Positions 5,783 to 5,791 of a stretch of 5,791 bases of DNA are shown in pieces; position 1 is the stretch's first letter; every line of letters starts with the position of its first letter. Where the stretch lies: positions 1-5,791 of the forward strand of contig JAEUMC010000940.1 in the NCBI GenBank assembly GCA_016793415.1. The letters run 5' to 3'. Under the pieces are notes generated by a model. The model was not told where the DNA came from. It saw only the letters and a program-made list of their open reading frames with translations, and made no database searches. The stretch is from Devosia sp. GTDB taxonomy: Bacteria > Pseudomonadota > Alphaproteobacteria > Rhizobiales > Devosiaceae. The translations under genes were made by a program, and so were the position numbers.

Positions 5783-5791
5783 CGCGAACTT

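Noticed and set aside
1..5791. tRNA, rRNA, CRISPR array, transposase or prophage genes
   Set aside because: I looked for direct repeats with regular spacers, tRNA-like cloverleaf ends and mobile-element proteins on both strands and saw none.

Overview
The base composition (high GC, strong G/C preference at third codon positions), the Shine-Dalgarno-led genes and the gene families suggest a chromosomal stretch from a high-GC proteobacterium. An alphaproteobacterium of the Hyphomicrobiales (rhizobia/Devosia-like) seems most likely, partly because the G-rich palindromic repeat after the XRE regulator looks like dispersed repeats I associate with those genomes. That placement is an inference; there is no rRNA or other marker gene here.

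Layout from left to right. (1) Bases 1-1127, minus strand: a Tat-signal epoxide hydrolase whose C-terminus runs off the left edge. (2) 1128-1295: a gap with two strong hairpins, one of which looks like the terminator of the next gene. (3) 1296-1793, minus: a single-domain cupin. (4) 1901-2806, plus: a LysR-type regulator, divergent from the cupin across 107 bp. (5) 2813-2839: a terminator hairpin shared by convergent genes. (6) 2858-3238, minus: a small membrane protein with four hydrophobic segments and no assigned function. (7) 3357-4163, plus: an XRE-family regulator with a MmyB-like ligand-binding domain, divergent from the membrane protein. (8) 4185-4311: a compound G-rich inverted repeat between convergent genes. 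(9) 4329-4781 and 4778-5725, both minus: a GNAT acetyltransferase and an EamA/DMT-family permease that overlap by 4 bp as an operon. (10) 5747-5776: a perfect 12-bp hairpin before the permease, followed by a plus-strand Shine-Dalgarno-like AAGGAGG at the right edge.

Functionally the window is three small modules. Two are regulator-target pairs in divergent layout: LysR with the cupin (perhaps also the epoxide hydrolase), and the XRE/MmyB-like regulator with the small membrane protein. The third is a translationally coupled permease-acetyltransferase operon. The theme (epoxide hydrolase, cupin, exporter-like permease, acetyltransferase, two ligand-sensing regulators) fits accessory metabolism or handling of small organic compounds, but no complete pathway is visible.

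I did not find an undescribed multi-gene system. The points most worth a second look are the two competing starts of the epoxide hydrolase (exported versus cytoplasmic form), the matching terminator hairpins bracketing the LysR-cupin pair, and the divergent XRE/membrane-protein pair with its candidate operator half-sites.
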